NCBI RefSeq assembly: GCF_014490445.1
Contig: NZ_JACTUZ010000001.1
Span: 62,001-126,000 of the forward strand
Direction of reading: 5' to 3'
From: Pseudoroseomonas ludipueritiae
GTDB lineage: Bacteria > Pseudomonadota > Alphaproteobacteria > Acetobacterales > Acetobacteraceae
DNA: 64,000 nt
The translations under genes were made by a program, and so were the position numbers. Below are positions 45,083 to 53,410 of this stretch, in pieces (within the stretch, counting starts at the first letter, position 1; every line of letters starts with the position of its first letter). The notes beneath the pieces are model-generated. The model worked only from the letters and a program-made list of their open reading frames with translations, was not told where the DNA came from and searched no databases.

Positions 45083-46411
45083 ATGCGGCATGATGCCCCG
45101 ATGCTTGCGCAGAGCATCATCGCGGCTGCCCGCTTCGGCCTTGGCGCGCGGCCGGATCAGCCCGTGCCGGCGGATGCCGTTGCCTGGCTGAAGGCCCAGC
45201 TTCGTGACCCCGCCCCCTCACCCCCGATGCCCGAGGGCTGGGAGCGGATGCCGACGGCCACCGATGGCCTGACCATGCTGCGCTACGACCAGATGAACCG
45301 GATGCAGCCGGACTACCAGCCGGTGACACCTGCCTTCTACAAGCAGGAAACCATTGCGCTGATGCAGGCGGCGCTGGCCACCGCCACCCCCTTCCGCGAG
45401 CGGCTGGTGCTGTTCTGGTCCAACCATCTCAGTGTCAGCGCGCGGGAGGGTAGTATCCGCGCCCTGGCGGGCGATTATGTCCGCACAGCCATCCGCCCGC
45501 ATGTCACCGGGCGTTTCGAGGACATGCTGGTCGCCGCGATCCGCCATCCGGCCATGCTCTATTACCTGAATCAGGCATCATCCATCGGGCCCGGCAGCCC
45601 GCTGGGCCAGCAGCGGCGGCGCGGGCTGAACGAGAACCTGGCGCGCGAGATCTTGGAGCTGCACACCCTCTCCCCTGCTTCCGGCTACACCCAGACGGAT
45701 GTCACCGAGTTCGCCCGGCTGCTGACGGGCCTGGGAGTGGAGACCGGTAACGAGCCCATCGGCAGCCGCTTCCTACCGGCGGCACATGAGCCGGGCACCA
45801 AGTCCATCCTGGGCCGCCGTTTCGAGGAGGGGCCGGAGCAGATCGACGCCGCGTTGCGGTGGCTGGCGCGACATGAGGCAACCCACCGGCACCTCGCCCT
45901 GAAGCTGGCCCGGCACTTCGTGGGCGATGCGCCGCCCCCGGCCGCCGTGGATAGCCTCTTCGCCGTGCTCCGGGACACCGGCGGCGATCTGGGTGCGGCC
46001 GCGGAGGCCCTGGTGGACCTGCCGCAGGCCTGGAACAACCCGCTGGGCAAGCTGCGCGCGCCGCAGGATTTCGTGCTGGCCGCCATGCGCCTCCTTGGCG
46101 CGGCTCCGGAGCTGGCACCCCAGGCGGTCGGTGCCGCCGCCTATCTGAACCAGCCTGTCTGGCTCGCCCCCGCCCCTATCGGCTGGCCTGATCACGCGGA
46201 GGGCTGGCTGCATCCGGAAGGAATCATCCGCCGGATGGAATGGGCCTACGGCTTTGCGGGCCGCTTCAGCCGGCTCAATCCCAATGACCTGGTGCCGGTG
46301 GCGCTGGGGCCCCTCGCACGGCAGGAGACCATCCGGGCGGTCAAGGGCGCCGGCTCGGTGCGCGATGGCCTCACCCTCCTGCTCGCCAGCCCGGAGTTCC
46401 AGCGCCGATGA
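45083..46411 (+). CDS. DUF1800 domain-containing protein
   Basis: 442 residues from ATG 45083 (in-frame alternatives at 45050 and 45101). DUF1800 features: ARFGLGARPDQ, RLVLFWSNHLSVSA, LNENLAREILELHTL and YTQTDVTEFARLLTG. No obvious signal peptide, although such proteins are often linked to exported DUF1501 partners. Function unknown. The stop overlaps the DUF1501 gene by 4 bases; the pair is conserved across many bacteria and is thought to act together. Confidence 0.9.
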   Translation: MRHDAPMLAQSIIAAARFGLGARPDQPVPADAVAWLKAQLRDPAPSPPMPEGWERMPTATDGLTMLRYDQMNRMQPDYQPVTPAFYKQETIALMQAALATATPFRERLVLFWSNHLSVSAREGSIRALAGDYVRTAIRPHVTGRFEDMLVAAIRHPAMLYYLNQASSIGPGSPLGQQRRRGLNENLAREILELHTLSPASGYTQTDVTEFARLLTGLGVETGNEPIGSRFLPAAHEPGTKSILGRRFEEGPEQIDAALRWLARHEATHRHLALKLARHFVGDAPPPAAVDSLFAVLRDTGGDLGAAAEALVDLPQAWNNPLGKLRAPQDFVLAAMRLLGAAPELAPQAVGAAAYLNQPVWLAPAPIGWPDHAEGWLHPEGIIRRMEWAYGFAGRFSRLNPNDLVPVALGPLARQETIRAVKGAGSVRDGLTLLLASPEFQRR

Positions 46412-47616
46412 GCAAGACCTTGCCCCACCTGCCCCGCCTGGGCCGCCGCGGCTTCCTGCTGGGCCTCTCGGCCATGGCCGTGGCCGGACAGGCACGACTG
46501 GCGCTGGCCCACGCCGCCCCCACGCGGCAGGATGCCCGGCTGGTGGTGGTGCTGCTGCGTGGCGCGCTGGACGGGCTCGCAGCCGTGCAGGCTTATGGCG
46601 ACGCCGATTTCACCGCCCTGCGCGGTCCCCTGGCCCTGCCGGAGCCGGGCCAGGAGAACAGCCTGCTGGACCTCGGCGGCTTCTTCGGGCTGCACCCGTC
46701 CCTGACCCGGATGCATGAGATGTATCAGGCCAATCAGGCCCTGATCATCCATGCCGCCGCCGGCGCCTACCGCACGCGCAGCCATTTCGATGCTCAGGAC
46801 ATGCTGGAAAGCGGTGCCTCCGAACGCCTGAACTCCGGCTGGCTCAACCGGGCACTGGAGGCGGTGCCGGAGCGTCCTGGCGCCGATGCCCGCACCGGGC
46901 TCGCGGTAGGGCTGGACATGCCGCTGCTGCTGCGCGGCAAGGTGCCGGTGGGCATGTACGCCACCCCGCGCGGCAGCCGCCCGGACCCTGACCTTTACGT
47001 CCGTTTCGCGGATCTCGCGCATGATGATTTACTGCTGGGCCCGGTGGTCATGGAGGGGCTGCGCGCCAGGGGTTTCGCGGCGGACCGGCTGGACGACGGG
47101 CTCCGCAAGGCAGGTGGCTTCCCCGCGCTGTGCGGCGCCGCCGGGCGCCTGCTGGCCGACCCCGCCGGCCCACGTGTCGCAGCCTTGGAAACCGGGGGAT
47201 GGGATACACACGCAGCGCAGATGAGCCGCTTGAGCTACCCGCTGCGGCAGTTGGACGAAGGGCTAGGGGCGCTCAAGGCGCAGCTTGGCGATGCCTGGCA
47301 GCACACCGCCGTGCTGGTGATGACGGAGTTTGGCCGCACTGTGCGCGTCAACGGCAACCAGGGCACCGACCATGGCACGGGCGGCGCGGCCTTCCTGCTG
47401 GGCGGCGCCGTGGCGGGCGGCAAGGTCGCGGCCGATTGGCCAGGCCTGGGAGCCGGCAAACTCCTGGAAGACCGCGACCTCCAGCCCACGGTGGATCTGC
47501 GGGAGATCGCCAAGGGCCTGTTACGCGACCACCTGCAACTCCCAGCACAAGCCCTGGAAGCCGCCTTCCCCGACAGCAGGGAGGTTATGCCAAAAAGCGG
47601 CCTCCTGGCCGCCTAG
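46408..47616 (+). CDS. DUF1501 domain-containing exported protein
   Basis: 402 residues. A twin-arginine signal is seen in LGRRGFLLGLSAMAVAG within the first 35 residues. The body belongs to the sulfatase/alkaline-phosphatase-like DUF1501 family: VVVLLRGALDGL, LDLGGFFGLHPSL, HAAAGAYRTRSHFDAQDMLESG, and WDTHAAQ. A metal-dependent hydrolase is possible but unproven. It is the partner of the DUF1800 gene upstream. Its last 25 bases contain the terminator of the convergent dksA. Confidence 0.9.
   Translation: MSKTLPHLPRLGRRGFLLGLSAMAVAGQARLALAHAAPTRQDARLVVVLLRGALDGLAAVQAYGDADFTALRGPLALPEPGQENSLLDLGGFFGLHPSLTRMHEMYQANQALIIHAAAGAYRTRSHFDAQDMLESGASERLNSGWLNRALEAVPERPGADARTGLAVGLDMPLLLRGKVPVGMYATPRGSRPDPDLYVRFADLAHDDLLLGPVVMEGLRARGFAADRLDDGLRKAGGFPALCGAAGRLLADPAGPRVAALETGGWDTHAAQMSRLSYPLRQLDEGLGALKAQLGDAWQHTAVLVMTEFGRTVRVNGNQGTDHGTGGAAFLLGGAVAGGKVAADWPGLGAGKLLEDRDLQPTVDLREIAKGLLRDHLQLPAQALEAAFPDSREVMPKSGLLAA
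47592..47612 (-). terminator. Intrinsic terminator of dksA inside the 3' end of the DUF1501 gene
   Basis: Read leftward: stem GCGGCC / GGCCGC with a 4-base loop, then five T. It begins 12 bases after the dksA stop and lies within the last codons of the opposite gene. Confidence 0.75.
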
Positions 47617-47624
47617 CATGCACC

Positions 47625-48041
47625 TCAGTCGTCGCGGTGGATGCGCTCCATCCGCTCATGCCGCTCCTGCGCCTCAATGGACAGAGTGGCGATCGGCCGT
47701 GCTTCGAGACGGCGCAGGCCGATGGGCTCGCCGGTCTCTTCGCAATAGCCGTAGCTGCCGTTGGCGATCCGCTCCAGCGCCTGGTCGATCTTGGAGATCA
47801 GCTTCCGTGCACGGTCGCGGGTGCGCAGTTCCAGTGCCCGGTCGGTCTCGACGCTTGCGCGATCCGTGAGGTCGGCCTCAGCGATGCCGCCCTCTCCGAG
47901 GCTGGCCAAGGTATCCCCGGCTTCTCGCAACAGGTCCTGTCGCCAGCGTAGCAGCTTCTGGCGAAAATACGCCTGCTGCAGGGGGTTCATAAACTCCTCG
48001 GTGTCCGAGGGCCGGTAATCAGGCGGCAACGTGATCAGCAT
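47625..48041 (-). CDS. dksA: RNA polymerase-binding transcription factor DksA
   Basis: 138 residues from ATG 48041 (MLITLPPDYRPSDTEEFMN). DksA enters the polymerase secondary channel and works with ppGpp; rsh in this window makes that signal. Seen: a coiled coil with QAYFRQKLLRWRQDLLREA and the Asp-rich tip region, then YGYCEETGEPIGLRRLEARPIATLSIEAQERHERMERIHRD. Only one of the four zinc-binding Cys of E. coli DksA remains, the others being Thr, Ser and Ala. This is the cysteine-poor form common in alphaproteobacteria and should not need zinc. Confidence 0.93.
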   Translation of the reverse strand: MLITLPPDYRPSDTEEFMNPLQQAYFRQKLLRWRQDLLREAGDTLASLGEGGIAEADLTDRASVETDRALELRTRDRARKLISKIDQALERIANGSYGYCEETGEPIGLRRLEARPIATLSIEAQERHERMERIHRDD

Positions 48042-48105
48042 TGAACTTGATCCCCCGACCAACAGGGGAGCAGTCTGCCCGACTCCCTACCCCCTGGGCG
48101 GGCGG

Positions 48106-48134
48106 AACATAACGTTGAGCCTTACGCAACGCAA
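48106..48134 (-). promoter_or_regulatory. Putative promoter of dksA
   Basis: On the minus strand TTGCGT (48129-48134) and TATGTT (48106-48111) are 17 bases apart, about 65 bases before the dksA start. Hexamers are imperfect; pattern only. Confidence 0.35.
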
Positions 48135-48232
48135 ACGGGACTCGCGGCGTTAAAGCCGTCCAATTATCACCGATTTGTATAGTGACGCCTCATCAAGGAG
48201 CATTTTGTGCGCTCCTGAGGCAGGACCGCCGC

Positions 48233-49207
48233 TCAGAAGCGTGCCAGTGCCGCGCCCCAGGTCAGGCCGCCGCCGATGGCTTCCATCAGCACCAGCTCGC
48301 CCTGCTTGATCCGGCCGTCCCGCGTAGCCTCGGCCAGAGCCAAGGGAATCGAGGCAGCGGAGGTATTCGCATGGCGGCCCACGGTGGTCACCACGCGCTC
48401 GGGCGGCAGGCCGAGCTTCCGGCCCATGGCGTCAATGATGCGCTGGTTCGCCTGGTGTGGCACCAGCCAGGAGACATCGGCCTTGTCCAGACCATTGGCG
48501 GCCAGAGCCTCGTCCACCACGGAAGCCAGCTTCGACACGGCGTGGCGAAAAACCTCCCGCCCTGTCATGCGGACAATGCGGGTGGCAGGGTCGACATTCA
48601 GGATGTCGCCATGCGTGCCATCGGCATGGAGGTGGCAGGAAAGCACACCCCGCCCTTCCGCGGCATCAGTCGGCATGGCGCGCAGCACCACGGCGCCGGC
48701 ACCATCCCCGAAGAGCACGCAGGTGCTGCGGTCTGTCCAGTCCAGCAGGCGGGTGAAGACCTCGGAGCCGATCACCAGGGCACAACGTGCCTGCCCGGCC
48801 CGCAGCATGGCATCCGCCACGGAGAGCGCGTAGACGAAGCCGGTGCAGGCGGCGGAGATGTCAAAGGCGAAGCCGCGCCTGACGCCGAGCTTGGCCTGCA
48901 CCTGGGCGGCGGTGGAGGGGAAGGCCGAATCCGGCGTGGCCGTAGCCACAATGATGGCGTCGACCTCGGAAACATCGACACCAGCCCGCGCCAGCGCCTC
49001 CCGCGCTGCCGCCGCGCCCATGTCGCCAGCCGTTTCGCCAGGGGCCGCCATGTGGCGCTGACGGATGCCAGTACGCTCGACGATCCACTCGTCAGACGTG
49101 TCGAGGTTGTAGCGCTGGGCGACCGCCACGTTGTCCAGCACCTCCGCCGGCAGGTAGCCGCCAGTGCCAACGATGACGGCGCGAATGTCCGAGGCGGAGG
49201 AAGTCAT
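48233..49207 (-). CDS. fabH: 3-oxoacyl-[acyl-carrier-protein] synthase III
   Basis: 324 residues. Condenses acetyl-CoA with malonyl-ACP to start fatty acid synthesis. Catalytic Cys121 is in DISAACTGFVYAL, His is in LVPHQANQRIIDAM, and a GRHANTSAAS stretch carries the Asn. The DEWIVERTGIRQR segment near the N-terminus is typical. It follows plsX by 37 bases in the same direction, completing the conserved rpmF-plsX-fabH order. A 6-bp hairpin at 48196-48216 beyond the stop may help end transcription. Confidence 0.96.
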   Translation of the reverse strand: MTSSASDIRAVIVGTGGYLPAEVLDNVAVAQRYNLDTSDEWIVERTGIRQRHMAAPGETAGDMGAAAAREALARAGVDVSEVDAIIVATATPDSAFPSTAAQVQAKLGVRRGFAFDISAACTGFVYALSVADAMLRAGQARCALVIGSEVFTRLLDWTDRSTCVLFGDGAGAVVLRAMPTDAAEGRGVLSCHLHADGTHGDILNVDPATRIVRMTGREVFRHAVSKLASVVDEALAANGLDKADVSWLVPHQANQRIIDAMGRKLGLPPERVVTTVGRHANTSAASIPLALAEATRDGRIKQGELVLMEAIGGGLTWGAALARF

Positions 49208-49244
49208 GGATCAGGTTTCGTCCGAAGTGTTGCGGCGGGACGGC

Positions 49245-50351
49245 TTATTCGGTGGTCAGGCTGGCCGGCGCGGCCGGGTTGCGGCTCGGCATGGCTGCCA
49301 GGCCCTCGCGGATACGGTCATTCACCCGATGCGTCACCATGTCCATGGCCACATCCACCGCATGGGCGAAGCCAAGGGCATCAGTGCCGCCATGGCTTTT
49401 CACGACCAGACCGTTCAGCCCGATCAGCACCGCACCATTGTAGCGGCGGGGGTCCATCCATTCCCGCAGCCGGTCCAGCGCTGGCTTGGCCAGCAGATAG
49501 CCCAGCTTGGCCATCAGCGATGACGTGAAGACCTGCTTCAGCAGCCCACCCACCAGCTTCAGGGCGCCCTCGCCTGTCTTCAGAGCGACATTGCCGGTGA
49601 AGCCATCCGTCACCACCACGTCAACGGTGCCGGAGGTGATGTCGTGCCCTTCCACGAAACCGTGGAAGTTGGCCGCGAGTGGCGAGACCTTGAGCATATC
49701 GGCGGCCAAGCGGACACGCTCGTCGCCCTTCAGTTCCTCGCTGCCAACATTCATCAGCCCGATCGAAGGATTGGGCAGCCCCAGCACCGCCCGGGCGAAG
49801 GCATCGCCCATCACGGCGAATTCCACGAGGTTCCGGGCGTCGCAGGCAATATTGGCGCCAAGGTCCAGCAGAACCACATCGCCGCGCGCGGAAGGGCCGA
49901 CGGCAGCCAGCGCGGGGCGGTCGATCTCAGGCAGCGTCTTCACGACGATCTTGCCCAAAGCCATCAGGGCGCCGGTATTCCCGGCAGAAACGACGCCAGC
50001 GGCCTCGCCCGCCGCCACGGCGTCGATCGCGACGCGCATGGAGGAATGGCGCATCCGCAGCGCCGCCGTTGGCTTCATGTCGCCGGAAACGACATCCGGC
50101 GCATGGCGCAGGGCACAGGCCTTTGCAGCGCGGGCGCGCTTGGCCAGCAGCGGCGTCAGCCGGCTTTCGTCGCCCACGAGAAGGAAGCGCGCCTTGGGGT
50201 GGCGCTCAGCGGCAAGCTCGAGCCCATCCAGCACCGACTCCGGCGCATGATCCCCGCCCATCGCATCGATGGCGAGGTCATAGGCGCCGGTGACGGGCTG
50301 CTTGGCTTCGCCCTCAAGAGAAGCGGCCCGGGAGGATTCCACCTGGGACAA
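49245..50351 (-). CDS. plsX: Phosphate acyltransferase PlsX
   Basis: 368 residues from a TTG at 50349-50351, or 365 from GTG at 50340-50342; both are before the conserved start DLAIDAMGGDHAPESVLDG. Makes acyl-phosphate from acyl-ACP for phospholipid synthesis. Seen: VVSAGNTGALMALGK, LLDLGANIACDARNLVEFA, VGSEELKGDERVR, VDVVVTDGFTGNVALKT and GLNGLVVKSHGGTD. Located between rpmF and fabH; co-transcription is likely. Confidence 0.95.
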   Translation of the reverse strand: MSQVESSRAASLEGEAKQPVTGAYDLAIDAMGGDHAPESVLDGLELAAERHPKARFLLVGDESRLTPLLAKRARAAKACALRHAPDVVSGDMKPTAALRMRHSSMRVAIDAVAAGEAAGVVSAGNTGALMALGKIVVKTLPEIDRPALAAVGPSARGDVVLLDLGANIACDARNLVEFAVMGDAFARAVLGLPNPSIGLMNVGSEELKGDERVRLAADMLKVSPLAANFHGFVEGHDITSGTVDVVVTDGFTGNVALKTGEGALKLVGGLLKQVFTSSLMAKLGYLLAKPALDRLREWMDPRRYNGAVLIGLNGLVVKSHGGTDALGFAHAVDVAMDMVTHRVNDRIREGLAAMPSRNPAAPASLTTE

Positions 50352-50383
50352 AATCGCTGCTTCCGTTGGGCGTGCCGTGGCTG

Positions 50384-50587
50384 TCAGACGCGAACCGCGG
50401 CCTTCAGGGCCTTGCCGGCCGCGACGACCTCACGGCCATCATAGTGGCCGCAGGAGGCGCAGATGTGGTGCGGGCGCTTCAGCTCACCGCAATTGGCGCA
50501 CTCATGGTGCGCCTGGGCGGACAGAGCCAGATGGCTGCGGCGCATGCCACGGCGGGACGGCGAAACTTTCTTCTTCGGAACGGCCAT
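50384..50587 (-). CDS. rpmF: 50S ribosomal protein L32
   Basis: 67 residues. [19 protein letters not shown] is the conserved start, and four Cys in [18 protein letters not shown] form a zinc ribbon, the zinc-binding (C+) form. First gene of the rpmF-plsX-fabH set, which couples ribosome and lipid genes in many bacteria. Confidence 0.97.
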   Translation of the reverse strand: MAVPKKKVSPSRRGMRRSHLALSAQAHHECANCGELKRPHHICASCGHYDGREVVAAGKALKAAVRV

Positions 50588-50703
50588 GGCGCCGGGCCTC
50601 TCTTTTCTCTGCTCGTGCTGTAGGAGTAGCAGCGGTCAATAAGGAAGGCGGCGCATTACCACCGCACCCCCAATGGTGCAAGCATTGCGACAGGATTCGC
50701 GCC

Positions 50704-51450
50704 CTAGTCGAGCCGCACGGCGTAGCGATAATGCTCGGTGTCGATCAGCGAGACCCGGTGTTCGACCACCCTGCGGGCGATATCGAAAGCCAGCCGCTGC
50801 ACCCTCAGCAGTGGCTTGCCTTCCGGCAGGCCCAGCACTGCCGCCTCCTCCAGCCCCGCCGCCTGGGCGGAGAGATCCTCCTCCGCATGCTCGATGGTCA
50901 CGCCGTGGGCACGCTGGAGATGGACATAAAGTTCCGTAGTCAGCTCGCCCTCGGGCAGGTGGAAGCCGGGCAGCCGCGCCTCCACCAAGGTGCAGCGCTC
51001 GAAGATGCGTGGCACGCCATCCACCGTCCGCAGGCGGCGGAGGCGGAAGATCGGCGTGCCCTGCGGAAGTCGCAGGGCAGCGGCCTCCGATTCGTCCGCC
51101 TCCCCTGGCTTGCAGGAGAGAACGACGATGTGGGAAATGACGGCGACGCCGCTCAGGTCCCGCAGCCGGAAGAAGTGGAATCGGGCGGTGTCGCCGGTAT
51201 GGCGCAGCACGGTGGTGCCGCGGCCCTGGCGCCGCTCGATCAAGTTGCGCCGCTCCAGCTCCGCCAGCGCCTTGCGCACCGTGCCTTGGGAGACACCAAG
51301 CTCCGCTGCAAGCTCGGGCTCGGCCGGCAGGGAATGGCCAGGTGGCCAGGCACCGCTGGCGATGCGGTCGATCAGAACCGTTTCGACCTGCTGGTACAAT
51401 GGGCGCGCGTCGAGCCGATCCTGCGGCTTGGGGGGGTCACTCATAGACAT
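50704..51450 (-). CDS. GntR-family transcriptional regulator with UTRA domain
   Basis: 248 residues (ATG 51450, or 51444). The N-terminal winged helix has YQQVETVLIDRIASGAWPPGHSLPAEPELAAELGVSQGTVRKALAELERRNLIERRQGRGT. The C-terminal UTRA ligand-binding domain includes FEVLSC-like strands, LRRLRTVDGVPRIFERCTL and AFDIARRVVEHRVSLIDTEHYRY. Hence it belongs to the HutC subfamily of GntR regulators. It is divergent from the SulP transporter; palindromes at 51518-51531 and 51557-51570 in the shared region are likely binding sites. Its ligand is unknown. Confidence 0.9.
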   Translation of the reverse strand: MSMSDPPKPQDRLDARPLYQQVETVLIDRIASGAWPPGHSLPAEPELAAELGVSQGTVRKALAELERRNLIERRQGRGTTVLRHTGDTARFHFFRLRDLSGVAVISHIVVLSCKPGEADESEAAALRLPQGTPIFRLRRLRTVDGVPRIFERCTLVEARLPGFHLPEGELTTELYVHLQRAHGVTIEHAEEDLSAQAAGLEEAAVLGLPEGKPLLRVQRLAFDIARRVVEHRVSLIDTEHYRYAVRLD

Positions 51451-51517
51451 GAAGAATAAAAGGCTCCGGCAATCCGTCGGGCCGATTCGCGGCGTTGCTT
51501 TGCTGTTTTCCCGATCC

Positions 51518-51531
51518 TGATCGCGTGATCA
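51518..51531. promoter_or_regulatory. Palindrome upstream of the GntR gene
   Basis: TGATC and GATCA arms around GCGT form a 14-base inverted repeat, 68 bases before the GntR start. Possible operator for the divergent regulator. Confidence 0.35.
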
Positions 51532-51556
51532 AGTCGCTGCCCGAATCAGACTTGTG

Positions 51557-51570
51557 TCTTATATAAGACC
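51557..51570. promoter_or_regulatory. Perfect 14-base palindrome, likely GntR-family operator
   Basis: GTCTTATATAAGAC is fully self-complementary and lies in an A/T-rich island of the divergent GntR/SulP region. The size and central TA step fit GntR/HutC-type operators. A near-identical sequence occurs at 63707-63719 before pdhA. It overlaps TATATA and could cover a promoter. Confidence 0.5.
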
Positions 51571-51865
51571 TAGCTACAGATGAGGCCTCTCGGGATTGCT
51601 CCGCAAGCCGAGTTTGGGGAGGAAGATCCCGTAACGGGACACGTGTCGACGGCGCCGGGCCAGAAGCCCAGGCGCCGTCCGCGTTATTGGCTGGCGATAG
51701 TTGCAGGTTGTGGCCGACGCCCCGGGACGTTACGCTGTGCAGCGCAGCATAATGACAGGAAGGCCAATGTAGGCTTCGCTTCTCGATCTGGTCTCCCCAT
51801 CCCGAACGCGCGGCCATGCCGCCGCGGCGCGGGCGGTCGACCGTCGTCCGACGCGAATCCTCCCC
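51571..51865 (+). promoter_or_regulatory. Structured leader before the SulP transporter
   Basis: About 300 bases without a gene, dense in inverted repeats. A triloop stem TCCCG / CGGGA lies at 51627-51639. GACACGTGTC at 51638-51647 is a perfect palindrome. A strong hairpin at 51649-51678 pairs ACGGCGCCGGGC with GCCCaGGCGCCGT over loop CAGAA with one bulged A. Such an array before a transporter gene suggests a cis-regulatory RNA. The sul1 RNA motif is known upstream of sulfate transporters in alphaproteobacteria, but identity could not be tested here. Confidence 0.45.
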
Positions 51866-53377
51866 GTGCCTTTTCTCGAAGTATCCCGCATGTCCTTTCT
51901 TGATCCCGGCCGCTTGCGCGCCGAATGGTTCGGCAATGTCCGTGCCGACCTGCTCTCCGGCCTCGTCGTCGCCCTGGCGCTGATCCCGGAAGCCATCGCC
52001 TTCTCCATCATCGCTGGCGTCGATCCGAAGGTGGGGCTCTACGCCTCCTTCTCCATCGCCGTCATCACCGCCATAGCGGGTGGCCGGCCCGCCATGATCT
52101 CGGCAGCCACGGCGGCCATGGCCGTGGTGGTCGTGGACCTGGTGAAGGACCATGGGCTGCAATACCTTTTCGCCACCACCATCCTGACAGGCATCATCCA
52201 GATCCTGGCTGGTGCCGCGCGGCTGGGGCGGCTCATGCGCTTCGTGTCCCGCTCGGTGCTGACAGGCTTCATGAACGCACTGGCCATCCTGATCTTCACC
52301 GCGCAGCTGCCGGAGCTGATCAACGTCCCGCCCCTGACCTATGTCATGGTCGCGGCCGGGCTTGCGATCATCTACCTGCTGCCGCGTGTGACCAAGGCGG
52401 TGCCCTCCCCGCTCGTCTGCATCGCCGTGCTGACCGCGGTTTCGCTGACGCTGGGCCTGGATCTGCGCACGGTGGGGGACATGGGCGCCCTGCCCGACAG
52501 CCTGCCTGCCTTCCTGATTCCCGATGTGCCGCTGAACTGGGAAACGCTGCGGATCATCCTGCCCTACGCAGCCACGCTGGCGGCCGTGGGCCTGCTGGAG
52601 TCGCTGCTGACGGCCGCGGTGGTGGATGAGCTGACGGATACCCGCAGCCAGCGGAACCGCGAATGCGTCGGCCAGGGCCTGGCCAATTTCGCCACGGGCT
52701 TCCTCGGCGGCATGCCGGGCTGCGCCATGATCGGCCAGTCGGTCATCAACGTCACTTCCGGCGGCCGTGGCCGGCTTTCCACCTTCGTGGCTGGCGTCGT
52801 ACTGCTGATGTTGGTGGTGCCGCTGGGCAACATTGTTGCCCGCATTCCCATGGCGGCGCTGGTGGCTGTCATGATCATGGTCTCCATCAACACCTTCCAG
52901 TGGTCCTCCGTGCGGACGCTGCTGACGCATCCGCGCTCCTCCTCGGTCGTGATGCTGGCGACCGTGGCGGTGGTGGTGCTGACGCATGACCTGGCGAAGG
53001 GTGTGCTGGTGGGCGTGCTGCTCAGCGGCATCTTCTTCGCCGGCAAGGTGCGGCGCCTCTTCGCCGTCACCTCCACCACCAGCGAGGATCGGCAGAGCCG
53101 CCGCTACGTGGTGGCCGGCCAGGTCTTCTTCGCCTCGGCCGAGGATTTCGTGGCAGCCTTCGACCTGAAGGAGCCGCTGCGCCGGGTGGAAATCGACGTC
53201 TCCGGCGCGCACTTCTGGGATATCAGCAGCATCGGCGCGCTGGACCGCGTGGTGCTGGCCTTCCGCTCGCGCGGCGCCAGCGTGGATGTCCTGGGGCTGA
53301 ACGAGGCCAGCGCCACGCTGGTGCAGCAGCTTGGGCGGCACGACAAGCCGGGTGCAGCCCTGTCCGCCGGCCATTGA
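51866..53377 (+). CDS. SulP family inorganic anion transporter with STAS domain
   Basis: 503 residues from GTG 51866, or 495 from ATG 51890 ([13 protein letters not shown]), which fits the conserved start better. The transmembrane part has [29 protein letters not shown], and [21 protein letters not shown] in the second repeat. A STAS domain at about 425-495 includes [23 protein letters not shown]. SulP proteins carry sulfate, bicarbonate or dicarboxylates. Regulation may involve the divergent GntR protein and the leader. The gene converges on msrA. Confidence 0.92.
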   Translation: MPFLEVSRMSFLDPGRLRAEWFGNVRADLLSGLVVALALIPEAIAFSIIAGVDPKVGLYASFSIAVITAIAGGRPAMISAATAAMAVVVVDLVKDHGLQYLFATTILTGIIQILAGAARLGRLMRFVSRSVLTGFMNALAILIFTAQLPELINVPPLTYVMVAAGLAIIYLLPRVTKAVPSPLVCIAVLTAVSLTLGLDLRTVGDMGALPDSLPAFLIPDVPLNWETLRIILPYAATLAAVGLLESLLTAAVVDELTDTRSQRNRECVGQGLANFATGFLGGMPGCAMIGQSVINVTSGGRGRLSTFVAGVVLLMLVVPLGNIVARIPMAALVAVMIMVSINTFQWSSVRTLLTHPRSSSVVMLATVAVVVLTHDLAKGVLVGVLLSGIFFAGKVRRLFAVTSTTSEDRQSRRYVVAGQVFFASAEDFVAAFDLKEPLRRVEIDVSGAHFWDISSIGALDRVVLAFRSRGASVDVLGLNEASATLVQQLGRHDKPGAALSAGH

Positions 53378-53386
53378 AGCCGGCGG

Positions 53387-53410
53387 CGCGCCGCCTCCTC
53401 AGGCGGCGCG
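53387..53410. terminator. Hairpin between convergent SulP and msrA genes
   Basis: Perfect 10-bp stem CGCGCCGCCT / AGGCGGCGCG with loop CCTC, starting 9 bases after the SulP stop and covering the last codons of msrA. No T tract; bidirectional termination is inferred. Confidence 0.55.

Noticed and set aside
51437-53374. A 645-codon minus-strand frame opposite the SulP gene, rich in His, Gly and Gln
   Set aside because: The His/Gln-rich text is the complement of SulP codons. SulP has clear transmembrane and STAS motifs on the other strand.
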